A DNA stretch of 64,000 bases. It comes from Gemmatimonas sp. (GTDB lineage Bacteria; Gemmatimonadota; Gemmatimonadetes; Gemmatimonadales; Gemmatimonadaceae). Under the pieces are notes generated by a model. That model saw only the letters and a program-made list of their open reading frames with translations. It was not told the origin of the DNA and made no database searches. Location of the stretch: positions 1-64,000 of the forward strand of contig JAABRT010000013.1 in NCBI GenBank assembly GCA_011390805.1, given 5' to 3'. Position 1 is the first letter of the stretch; the number at the start of each line of letters is the position of its first letter. Below are positions 55,396 through 63,859 of this stretch, in pieces. A program made the position numbers and the translations under genes.

Positions 55396-55934
55396 TACCG
55401 CGGAGTCACAGAGACACAGGGAACAGCTCTCAGTGCCTCTGCGGCTCCATAGTTGCGAGGTAGACGGGGTTTACCACAGAGGCACAGAGACACAGAGAAC
55501 CACTTGCGCGTTGCCGCCTTTTGGTGCGCTGCGGCATTGATATTCAGGGTGGAACTGCAACAGCCCCACCAAAAAAATCTGTTGCGGTTCTCCGCGGCTC
55601 CGTGCCTCTGTGGTACAAGCGGATACGGTGTTCACCACAGAGGCACAGAGACACAGAGAACCTTCCGCTCGTTGCCTTCTGTTGGTGCCGTGCGGACGTG
55701 ATGTTGAGGGTGGAACTGCAACACCCCCACCCAAAAATCTGTTGCTGTTCTCTGCGGCTCCGTGCCTCTGCGGTGAAAGCAGTTACGGCGTTAACCACAG
55801 AGGCACAGAGACACAGAGCACCATCCGCTTGTTGCCTTCTGTTGGTGCCGTGCGGCCGTGATGTTGAGGGTGGAACTGCAACAGCCCCAATAAAAAATCT
55901 GTTGCCGTTCTCTGCGGCTCTGTGCCTCTGCGGT
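55396..55934. repeat. 161-bp-period palindromic repeats (three full units and one partial)
   Basis: Full units at 55472-55615, 55633-55775 and 55794-55934 begin with ACCACAGAGGCACAGAGACA and end with its imperfect complement (GGCTCCGTGCCTCTGCGGT), so each single strand can fold into a stem of about 28 bp. The starts are exactly 161 nt apart. The interior contains GGTGGAACTGCAACA and AAAAATCTGTTGC. A shortened copy lies at 55396-55450. No gene is seen between 55353 and 55945. Confidence 0.9.
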
Positions 55935-55945
55935 GAAAGCGGTTC

Positions 55946-58900
55946 TCAGCGCCGCCGCCCCACGAGTTTGCGTGCGGCGCCCTTGGGGAGTGGTGAGCGC
56001 TTTGCCTGCTTCACACCGCGTGCCGGTTCCAGCGTACCGCGTCGCACAGGATTGGAGCTCAGGCCAGCGCGCGAACCCCACATGCGTGCCGCGCTCTGTG
56101 TTTGACCCTGCGCCACTACTCCGTTCAGTCCTACCGCAAATGCGGCCCCGCTCGCGTCGGGCGCACCGGTCACAGCCCAGAGAAAATCCGTTGTGCCCGA
56201 CGCCATCGGTGCCCACGCGGTGCCATCGAATCGTACGATGGTCCCGAGGTCTCCCACGGCGTATACATCAAAGCCGATCGGTCCCCAGACCGCGCTCAGT
56301 GCACGTGATGTGCCGGGGTTGGTTTCGCTCCAGGCGCCGTCGTAGCGCAGTGCCACGCCGGAGCTGAAATCGCGCAGTCCCACGGCCAAGGCGTTTGATG
56401 CATCGGACGACCAGAGCGCCACCAGAATATCCGACGCGTTCGCGTGACGTGCGGTCCACGTGCTGCCGTTCCACTGCCAGGCGGTTCCTGAGAGACCCAC
56501 GACCTGCACATTCTGCGCGCTCGTACCGTACACACCGAACAATGGCTCCGGCTGGGAATGCACCACGTTCCAGAAGCTGCCGTTCCAGTACAGCACCTCA
56601 CCACCGTCGGTCACCGCCCACACAGCATCGCTGCTCGCACCCCACATGGCATAAATGTGCTCACCGGTGGGTGAGTTCTGGCTTTCCCATGCCGAACCGT
56701 TGTAGCGCAGAATCACACCGTTGTCGCCGGCGGCAAACGCGTCGGTTGATGACGCCGCCCACACAGTGTTCAACCGTTCGAGTGTCGGTGCAACCTGTCG
56801 CGTCCAGGTGGTGCCGTTGTACCGGAAAATGAAACCGAGCTCACCAACGGCAATCGCGTGTGTGGCGCTGGTGCTCCAGGCATCGAGCAAATCGGGAGTG
56901 AGGCTCAGTGTTGACCAGGAGTTGATCTGATTCGCGCGGCGCATCACCAGCCCGCGTTCGCCGCCCGACCAGATGCCGCCCTCTGCGTCAACTGCCGCCG
57001 AACGAAAGCGGGTGCGATACGGCGGTGACTGATCCGACCAGACATCGTTCACGCGCTGCATCACCACCTCTTCGCCGGTCGCAATGATTGTCCCCGACGG
57101 ACTGGCTGCCAGCGCCAGCAATGACGCGCTCGTTCCGCTGGCTTCGGCTTCAAATGCCATACCGTTCCAGCGCACCACAGTGCCGAAATCACCGGCGGCC
57201 AGTACGACCGTACCCGTGATGCCGGTACCGATAACATCTCGCAGCACTTCGGTTGTGTTGCTCTCCACCGCCTTCCATGCACTGCCGTCCCATCGACGGA
57301 TGATGCCGGCGTCACCCACCGCATACGCCACCGTTGCGTTGCCCCACACGCCGCGCAGCGACGAAGTAGTGCTGGTGACATGCTCGGTCCAACCGTTGTT
57401 GCTGTAGCGCAGAGAGATGCCGTTTTCGCCCACCGCCCATCCCTCACTTTCACTCGACATCCAGACATCGTTGAGCGTTCGCGTGGTGCCTGATGGCTGC
57501 GCGGTCCAACTGGTGCCGTTGAAGCGCACGATCACGCCGTTGGTCCCCACCGCTGTTACGGCATTGATCGATCCGGCGTGCAGCGCGGTGAATGCGGTAC
57601 CGAACTCCGCGCCGCGCACCGCCAGACTCCAGTCGGTACCGTTCCAGCGGAATACATCGCCCAGCGAGTTCACCGCGTACGCCAATGTCGACGTGGGCGC
57701 CCACATCGACACCACATCTTCAATCAGCGGACCCCCCAGCCGCGACGACGACCAGCTCGCGGCCAGCTGCGGCAACACCGCCACGCGCACCGAATCGCTT
57801 CGCGATACATCAGCCTCCGGGGTGGCCACGATATACGTGCTGCCTCGGCCCACCGCCGTCACCGCGCCCTGACTGCTGACAGATGCGATACCGGGGTCGC
57901 GGGAGGTCCAGTTTACCACCGTGGAAATATCCGGGTCACCGCTCACTGTTGCCGAGAGATTCGCCGTGCCTCCCACGGTGAGTCCGACTTCGGTTGTGTT
58001 GAGTTGCATGGCGACCGGACGCGGTGCGACGACCACACGGGCCACCGACTGACGTGTGGAGTCGCCGGCGGAACGTGCGCGGATATCGGCAATCCCAATG
58101 CTCAACGCCGTCGCGACGCCCTGTGATGTGACACTCACAACGGCCGGGTTGCTTGATGACCAGGTGAGGGCGTTGGATGCTCCCTGATCAACTACAACGG
58201 TGGCGTTAAATGGCTGGCTTTGACCGATGTTCAGCTGTGCACTCGATGGCGCGACGGTGATGCTGCGCACCACGGGCAGCACGCTTACACGCGCTTCAAA
58301 ACGCAGTGTGGTGTCTGCAGCGGCCATGGCTACAATAACGGCGGTGCCGTCTTCGATGCCGCGCACCACACCGCTCGCGTCCACCGATGCGAGCAGCGGA
58401 TGATTGGTACGCCAGATCACGTTGGTGGGCTCACCGGCGTCGAGGGACAGCTGGGCGGTGAGTGCACGCGACTCGCCCTTGCCAACGCTCATTTGCGCTG
58501 GTGAGACAATCACACCGCGTGGCGGTGCAACGGAAATCGTGGCCGTTGCCGTGACCGTGGGATTGCTGACGGCGCGTGCGGTGATGGCCGCAATGCCGGT
58601 TGTAATTCCCGACACGATGCCCTGCGCGTTGACCGAGGCAACACCGGGCGCACTGCTGCGCCACGTCACGGCCGGAGAGGCGCCTTCATCGGTGCTTACC
58701 AATACCGACAACGGCGCAGACTGTCCAACCCGAATCGTGGCAGTCGCCGGATTGACCGTAGCGTTGAATGCGGTACGCACAAACACCGTCACACTGCTCT
58801 TCACGCCGCCGCTCTGTGCGTTCACCACGGTAGTACCGCGCGAAAGTGCCGTGATCGTGGCGGTGGCGCCGCTGCCGGTGACCTGCGCAACGCCCTGGTT

Positions 58901-59176
58901 CTCACTCGTCCAGACTACCGGTGCCCCGCTGATTGACGCGCCGGCAGCGTCACGGACTGTGGCGGTAATGGTCGCTGTACCGTCAATTGCGTTGATGGTG
59001 GCACTGGGCGTTGACAGCGTGAGCGACGCCGGAGCCTGAACAGCCGTCCCCCCCCCGCCGCCGGTACCGTCGCCACCGCTGCAGGCACACACCAGAAACG
59101 TGGCCAGCAGCGCGCCGAACGTACGCGCTCCCGTGAAGCGGACCAACACGGATTGAACAGCAGACAAACCGGACAT
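55946..59176 (-). CDS. Large surface lipoprotein: Big-type Ig domains and WG/YCF48-like propeller repeats
   Basis: Exported lipoprotein of 1076 residues. Lipobox-like VCAC (C32), a Gly-rich spacer, five Big_2-type Ig modules (about 45-480) with repeated SxNPxVASVxxxGxVxxxxxGxAxIxA strands, and about 12-13 propeller blades (about 500-1030) of the form W-G/A-x-AVGDxGxIxRWNGSxWxxxxSGTT. The C-terminus is basic (RKLVGRRR). The blades resemble YCF48/photosynthesis-assembly-like or BNR repeats; the role is probably surface binding or adhesion. A run of nine G at 59056-59048 in the Gly spacer could make it phase-variable. The stop is 12 nt from the 161-bp repeats. Confidence 0.82.
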   Translation of the reverse strand: MSGLSAVQSVLVRFTGARTFGALLATFLVCACSGGDGTGGGGGTAVQAPASLTLSTPSATINAIDGTATITATVRDAAGASISGAPVVWTSENQGVAQVTGSGATATITALSRGTTVVNAQSGGVKSSVTVFVRTAFNATVNPATATIRVGQSAPLSVLVSTDEGASPAVTWRSSAPGVASVNAQGIVSGITTGIAAITARAVSNPTVTATATISVAPPRGVIVSPAQMSVGKGESRALTAQLSLDAGEPTNVIWRTNHPLLASVDASGVVRGIEDGTAVIVAMAAADTTLRFEARVSVLPVVRSITVAPSSAQLNIGQSQPFNATVVVDQGASNALTWSSSNPAVVSVTSQGVATALSIGIADIRARSAGDSTRQSVARVVVAPRPVAMQLNTTEVGLTVGGTANLSATVSGDPDISTVVNWTSRDPGIASVSSQGAVTAVGRGSTYIVATPEADVSRSDSVRVAVLPQLAASWSSSRLGGPLIEDVVSMWAPTSTLAYAVNSLGDVFRWNGTDWSLAVRGAEFGTAFTALHAGSINAVTAVGTNGVIVRFNGTSWTAQPSGTTRTLNDVWMSSESEGWAVGENGISLRYSNNGWTEHVTSTTSSLRGVWGNATVAYAVGDAGIIRRWDGSAWKAVESNTTEVLRDVIGTGITGTVVLAAGDFGTVVRWNGMAFEAEASGTSASLLALAASPSGTIIATGEEVVMQRVNDVWSDQSPPYRTRFRSAAVDAEGGIWSGGERGLVMRRANQINSWSTLSLTPDLLDAWSTSATHAIAVGELGFIFRYNGTTWTRQVAPTLERLNTVWAASSTDAFAAGDNGVILRYNGSAWESQNSPTGEHIYAMWGASSDAVWAVTDGGEVLYWNGSFWNVVHSQPEPLFGVYGTSAQNVQVVGLSGTAWQWNGSTWTARHANASDILVALWSSDASNALAVGLRDFSSGVALRYDGAWSETNPGTSRALSAVWGPIGFDVYAVGDLGTIVRFDGTAWAPMASGTTDFLWAVTGAPDASGAAFAVGLNGVVAQGQTQSAARMWGSRAGLSSNPVRRGTLEPARGVKQAKRSPLPKGAARKLVGRRR

Positions 59177-59178
59177 GA

Positions 59179-61053
59179 TTAACTGGAAGTGCGGTGAATA
59201 GTCATGGATGTGGGGTTGAGAATGTCTTCGAGCTGTTCACGCGTGAGCAGTTCACGCTCCAGCACGATTTCAAAAACTCCCCGGTCGTTTTCGTACGCCG
59301 TCTTGGCGATTTCAGTGGCCACTTCGTAGCCCAGCACCGGAACCAGTGCGGTCACAATGCCCACGCTGTGTTCCACGAAGTAGCGCATACGGTCGGGATT
59401 GGCTGTGATGCCAACCACGCACCGTTCGCGCAGCGTTGTGCAGGCGTTGCGCAGCGAGAGCAACGAGCGCATGAGCCGGTAGGCAATGATCGGCTCAAAG
59501 GCATTCAGCTGCAGCTGCCCCGCTTCGGCGGCCATCGTCACCGTGACGTCGGCGCCGATCACATCAAAGCACACCTGGTTCACCACTTCAGGAATCACCG
59601 GATTCACTTTGCCCGGCATGATCGATGATCCCGGCTGCACGGCGGGCAGGTTGATTTCGTTGAATCCCGCGCGCGGACCCGACGACAGCAGTCGCAGGTC
59701 GTTGCAGATCTTGGACAGTTTGGTTGCGGTGCGCTTGAGCACACCCGAGAGCTGCACAAAGGCACCGGTATCGCTGGTGGCCTCCACCAGATCCGGGGCG
59801 GTGATGAGATCAATGCCCGTAATGCGGGACAGATGCGCGCACACCGCCGTGGTGTATGCCGGGCTCGCGGTGATTCCGGTGCCGATGGCCGTGGCGCCGA
59901 GATTGATTTCACGAATGAGCGCGCGCGCTTCGGAAAGACGATCCACGTCCTCCTTGAGCGTGTTGCCGTACGCGGAGAACTCCTGCCCCAGCGTCATGGG
60001 GACCGCGTCCTGCATCTGTGTGCGACCCATTTTCACAAACGGCGCAAACTCCACACCCTTGGCCAGAAACGCATCGGCCAACAGCCCCAGCTCACGCTCG
60101 AACTCGGCCATCGACCGGTGCAATCCCAGTTTTACAGCCGTGGGATACACGTCGTTGGTGGACTGACTGAGATTGACGTGACTGTTGGGCGAAATGAACG
60201 CGTATTCACCGCGCGCGCGATCACTCAACTCCAGGGCGCGATTGGCGATGACTTCGTTGGCATTCATGTTGGTGGACGTACCGGCACCACCCTGAATCAC
60301 ATCGACCAGAAACTGTTCATGATGGCGTCCGGCCTGAATCTCACGCGCCGCTTTGACAATCGGGTCGTAGAGGGTTTTGGGGAGCAGCCCGAGATCGAAG
60401 TTGGCGTGCGCCGCGGCCTCTTTTACGGCGGCCAATCCATCAATGAGCTCCGGCATTTCGCGAATCGGAATCCCCGTAATCGGGAAGTTCTCCAAAGCGC
60501 GCAGCGTCTGAATACCGTACAGCGCTTCGAACGGGACTTCGCGCTCGCCCAGCAGATCCTTTTCCGTGCGTGTGCGATGCCCGCCAAAGCCCAGTGCGCG
60601 GCCGCGACCTACCAGCGTGGCGTCGGCGGCGCGCAAACGCGCGGAGATGGTGCGTGCGGCGCGATTCACCAGCGCGGCGTACAGCTGTGGATGATCGCGG
60701 ATGAGTGTGTCGAGATCATTGCGCGTCATCACCAGCATTTCCGACGGCATGATCGCTCTCGCGGTGGTGCCGTGCTCTTCATCATCGAGGAAAATGCCCT
60801 CGCCCACTGCTTCGCCCGCTCCCAGCGTCGCCAGTCGTGTTATGCGTCCTTCGTGCGCCTTTTCTACCGCCACCGCACCGCTCAGCAGAATGGCGAACAG
60901 CTGGCGTGCGCTGCCCTCTTCAAACAGCGTTTCTTCCACTTCCAGTCGCCGCGGCTTTACAGCGCGCGCAAGACGCCACAAGTAGGCTTCGGAGAAGCCT
61001 GACACAAAACTCGCCGATTCCAGGCGTGACGCGATATCAGCAGGACTGAGCAT
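59179..61053 (-). CDS. aspA: Aspartate ammonia-lyase with N-terminal cyclic-nucleotide-binding-like domain
   Basis: Converts aspartate to fumarate and ammonia. The 624-residue protein joins an N-terminal CAP_ED domain (about 1-145) to a complete aspartase (about 160-624). Aspartase motifs: GAGTSTNMNANEVIANRALE rather than the fumarase GSGTQSNMN; SQSTNDVYPTAVK; SS loop GSSIMPGKVNP. In CAP the phosphate-binding pair R82-S83 is replaced by H94-G95 in this domain (EEHGTTARA), so binding of a cyclic nucleotide is uncertain, although GEAVGE matches the ligand loop. Normal aspartases (about 470 residues) lack this domain. Two nt from the lipoprotein gene. Confidence 0.93.
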   Translation of the reverse strand: MLSPADIASRLESASFVSGFSEAYLWRLARAVKPRRLEVEETLFEEGSARQLFAILLSGAVAVEKAHEGRITRLATLGAGEAVGEGIFLDDEEHGTTARAIMPSEMLVMTRNDLDTLIRDHPQLYAALVNRAARTISARLRAADATLVGRGRALGFGGHRTRTEKDLLGEREVPFEALYGIQTLRALENFPITGIPIREMPELIDGLAAVKEAAAHANFDLGLLPKTLYDPIVKAAREIQAGRHHEQFLVDVIQGGAGTSTNMNANEVIANRALELSDRARGEYAFISPNSHVNLSQSTNDVYPTAVKLGLHRSMAEFERELGLLADAFLAKGVEFAPFVKMGRTQMQDAVPMTLGQEFSAYGNTLKEDVDRLSEARALIREINLGATAIGTGITASPAYTTAVCAHLSRITGIDLITAPDLVEATSDTGAFVQLSGVLKRTATKLSKICNDLRLLSSGPRAGFNEINLPAVQPGSSIMPGKVNPVIPEVVNQVCFDVIGADVTVTMAAEAGQLQLNAFEPIIAYRLMRSLLSLRNACTTLRERCVVGITANPDRMRYFVEHSVGIVTALVPVLGYEVATEIAKTAYENDRGVFEIVLERELLTREQLEDILNPTSMTIHRTSS

Positions 61054-61253
61054 GAGCAGATAGGGGCGCAGAACACAGGATCAGATCGCGGCGTGCGATC
61101 AGTGAACCATCGGGGGCGTTGCGTGACAGCCGACGACGGATGGTCGATAGCCGTTGGCGCAGCGCCGTGCCAGTGGTATGACGATTGGTTCCGGCGGACG
61201 CAATCAGGAAACGGGGCCAGCACAGTGCTTGCCCACTCGTCTATCTTGGGGGG

Positions 61254-63719
61254 ATGGATACGACTGAACCCATTGTCTACGACCCCACCGCGGTAGAAGC
61301 CCGGTGGCAGCGCACCTGGGCCGAACGCGGCACCAATCAGGTTGATCTCGCCAACGCCGATCGCCCGTTCTATTCGCTCATGATGTTCCCCTACCCGTCA
61401 GCCGAAGGGCTGCACGTGGGGAATCTCTTCGCGTTTACCGGCAGCGACATCTCGGCGCGCTATCACCGCCTTATCGGGCATCAGGTGTTTCAGCCGCTCG
61501 GCTACGACGCTTTCGGTATTCATTCGGAAAACTATGCGCTCAAGATCGGCGCGCATCCGATGGAGCTGACGCCCAAAAACGTGGCCAACTTCCAGCGCCA
61601 GCTGGAACGCGCCGGCCTGATGGTGGACTGGCAGCAGAAAGTGGACACCAGCCAGCGCGATTATTATCGCTGGACGCAGTGGGTGTTTCTGCAGCTGCAC
61701 AAGCAGGGGCTGGCTTACAAGAAGGCGGCCGCCGTGAACTGGTGCCCGAGCTGCAAAACGGTACTGGCCAACGAGCAGGTAGAAGGCGGCGCCTGCGAAC
61801 GGTGCGGCACTGTTGTAGAGCAGCGCTTTCTCGAGCAGTGGTTTTTCCGCATCGGCGACTACGCCGAACGGTTGCTCAAAAATCTCGATACCCTCGACTG
61901 GAGTGAGGTCACCAAGAGCGCGCAGCGCAACTGGATTGGCCGGTCGGAAGGGGCCGAGCTCACGTTCGACATCAACGACAGCGCCGACCAGGTGCGTGTG
62001 TTCACCACCCGTCCCGATACGGTGTTTGGTGCCACATATCTGGTGCTCGCTCCAGAGCATCCGCTGGTGGAACGCATCACCACAAGTGCGTATCGTGACG
62101 CGGTGCGCGAGTATCAGGAGCGCACCAACCGACAGGATCTGGTATCGCGCAAATCGGTGCTGCAAAAGACCGGCGTGTTTACCGGCGCGTTTGCCAAAAA
62201 TCCCGCTACCGGCAACAACGTGCCGGTGTGGATTGCCGACTATGTGCTCATGGAATACGGCACAGGTGCAATCATGGCGGTGCCGGGTCATGACGAACGT
62301 GACTTCGAGTTTGCGAAAGAGCTGTCGCGCACCTTCCAGCAGCATTGCAAGCTCGAGATCGAGCAGGTGATTCGTCGTGTCGTGGCGGGCGAAGGACACG
62401 ACGCCGATACCGAACTCGCCGAAGCGTATACCGCGAGCACCAGCGCCGACCGGTTGGTAAACTCCGCGCAGTTTGATGGCATGGCGGTAGCCGAGGCCAA
62501 GGCCGCGGTCACGGCATGGCTGGAGGAGAAGGGACACGCCAAGCCGGTGGTCAACTACCGGCTGCACGACTGGTGCGTGTCGCGTCAGCGCTATTGGGGC
62601 CCACCCATTCCGATTGTGTATTGCGACAGCTGCGGCACAGTACCGGTGCCCGAAGAACAGCTGCCGGTGGAGCTGCCGTTCATTCAGGATTTCAAGCCCG
62701 ATGATTCGGGTGTATCGCCGCTGGCGCGTCACGCCGAGTGGTACAACGTGGCGTGTCCGTCGTGCGGTGGAAACGCGCGTCGTGAAACTGATGTCAGTGA
62801 CACGTTCCTCGACAGTGCGTGGTATTTCCTGCGTTATCCCAGTGCGCGTCGCGACGATGTGGCGTTTGATGCGGCAGTTACCAAACGCTGGCTGCCCGTC
62901 AACTCATACATTGGCGGTAATGAACACGCTGTGTTGCATCTGCTGTATTCGCGCTTTGTCACCATGGCGCTGCACGACGGTGGTCATCTCGGTTTTGAAG
63001 AGCCGTTTACGCGCTTCCGGGCGCACGGGCTCATCATTCGCGACGGTGCGAAGATGTCCAAGACCAAGGGCAACGTCATTAATCCCGACGAGTACGTGAA
63101 CGAGTGGGGGGCCGACTCATTCCGCATGTATCTCATGTTCCTGGGGCCGTATCAGGAAGGTGGTGACTTCCGTTCACAGGGCATCAGCGGTGTGCGTCGA
63201 TTCCTTGACCGCTTGTGGGGTTCGGTTCGCGACGCACGTCGTGATGGCGAGGCTGATCCTGAAGTCATGCGCAAGTTGCATCAGGTGATCCGCAAAGTGG
63301 GCGAGGATATTCCGGTGTTGGCGTACAACACCGCGATTGCCGCAATGATGGAATACATGAATGTGCTGCGTCGCGCGGAACGTGTGGCCCACGTATCAGA
63401 GGTGCAGCCGCTCGTGCAGCTTGTGGCACCGTTCGCTCCGCATCTGGCAGAGGAATGCTGGGTGGAGCTCGGGCATACGGCGAGTGTGTTTGACAGCGGC
63501 TGGCCGGAATGGGACGCGGCGATGGCGGCCGAAACTTCAATCGAAGTGGCGGTGCAGGTGAACGGCAAAACGCGTGGGCGTGTGCAGGTTGCACCGGACG
63601 CCACACAGGATGTGGTGATGCAGGCGGCGCTGGCCGACGCGACTATTGCCAAGTTTGTGACGGGCGAGCCGAAGCGCGTGATTCATGTGCCGGGGCGATT
63701 GCTGAACATCATCGTCTGA
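61254..63719 (+). CDS. leuS: Leucyl-tRNA synthetase
   Basis: Charges tRNA-Leu; cytosolic, 821 residues. HIGH-equivalent PYPSAEGLHVGN, zinc-like CPSC...CERC, editing (CP1) domain with TRPDTVFGATY, KMSKS-equivalent KMSKTKGN, anticodon-binding helices, and C-terminal VNGKTRGRVQV domain. The ATG at 61254 is preferred over codons further upstream because family members begin around MDTTEP-like residues. A TATCTT box 6 nt upstream and a G run adjoining the ATG suggest a leaderless or very short leader. No T-box leader was found. Confidence 0.96.
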   Translation: MDTTEPIVYDPTAVEARWQRTWAERGTNQVDLANADRPFYSLMMFPYPSAEGLHVGNLFAFTGSDISARYHRLIGHQVFQPLGYDAFGIHSENYALKIGAHPMELTPKNVANFQRQLERAGLMVDWQQKVDTSQRDYYRWTQWVFLQLHKQGLAYKKAAAVNWCPSCKTVLANEQVEGGACERCGTVVEQRFLEQWFFRIGDYAERLLKNLDTLDWSEVTKSAQRNWIGRSEGAELTFDINDSADQVRVFTTRPDTVFGATYLVLAPEHPLVERITTSAYRDAVREYQERTNRQDLVSRKSVLQKTGVFTGAFAKNPATGNNVPVWIADYVLMEYGTGAIMAVPGHDERDFEFAKELSRTFQQHCKLEIEQVIRRVVAGEGHDADTELAEAYTASTSADRLVNSAQFDGMAVAEAKAAVTAWLEEKGHAKPVVNYRLHDWCVSRQRYWGPPIPIVYCDSCGTVPVPEEQLPVELPFIQDFKPDDSGVSPLARHAEWYNVACPSCGGNARRETDVSDTFLDSAWYFLRYPSARRDDVAFDAAVTKRWLPVNSYIGGNEHAVLHLLYSRFVTMALHDGGHLGFEEPFTRFRAHGLIIRDGAKMSKTKGNVINPDEYVNEWGADSFRMYLMFLGPYQEGGDFRSQGISGVRRFLDRLWGSVRDARRDGEADPEVMRKLHQVIRKVGEDIPVLAYNTAIAAMMEYMNVLRRAERVAHVSEVQPLVQLVAPFAPHLAEECWVELGHTASVFDSGWPEWDAAMAAETSIEVAVQVNGKTRGRVQVAPDATQDVVMQAALADATIAKFVTGEPKRVIHVPGRLLNIIV

Positions 63720-63737
63720 CAGCGCGTTGGCACTCTG

Positions 63738-63764
63738 CACGCTGCGCGCTGGTTGCGCAGCGTG
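63738..63764 (+). terminator. Terminator-like hairpin after leuS
   Basis: CACGCTGCGC and GCGCAGCGTG form a perfect 10-bp stem around a 7-nt loop, 18 nt after the leuS stop. A short T/G-rich run follows; no strict T tract. Confidence 0.6.
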
Positions 63765-63820
63765 TGTGCGGTGCGTGCCGGAGCGGGCGGCATCACGCAG
63801 GAAACCCTGCCCTGTTGCCT

Positions 63821-63858
63821 GGTGTCTCACTTGCGAACCCATTTCGGAGTGAGACACC
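63821..63858 (+). promoter_or_regulatory. Leader hairpin overlapping the ribosome-binding site
   Basis: GGTGTCTCAC (63821-63830) pairs perfectly with GTGAGACACC (63849-63858), around an 18-nt loop that ends in the GGAG (63846-63849). The stem ends 1 nt before the ATG at 63860, so folding could restrict ribosome access. Confidence 0.5.
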
Positions 63859-63859
63859 A

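Noticed and set aside
55396-55934. CRISPR-like array from the regular 161-nt period
   Set aside because: The whole unit is conserved, including the interior; there are no unique spacers and no cas genes.
58404-59039. Plus-strand open frame inside the large Big/propeller gene
   Set aside because: A Val/Ala/Thr-rich shadow of the repetitive coding sequence on the other strand.
61054-61253. T-box leader of leuS
   Set aside because: I found no AGGGTGGNACCGCG-type T-box core in the 200 nt before the start.
61398-62732. Long open frame (about 444 codons) on the minus strand inside leuS
   Set aside because: Entirely antisense to well-conserved leuS motifs; no recognisable domain or ribosome-binding site.
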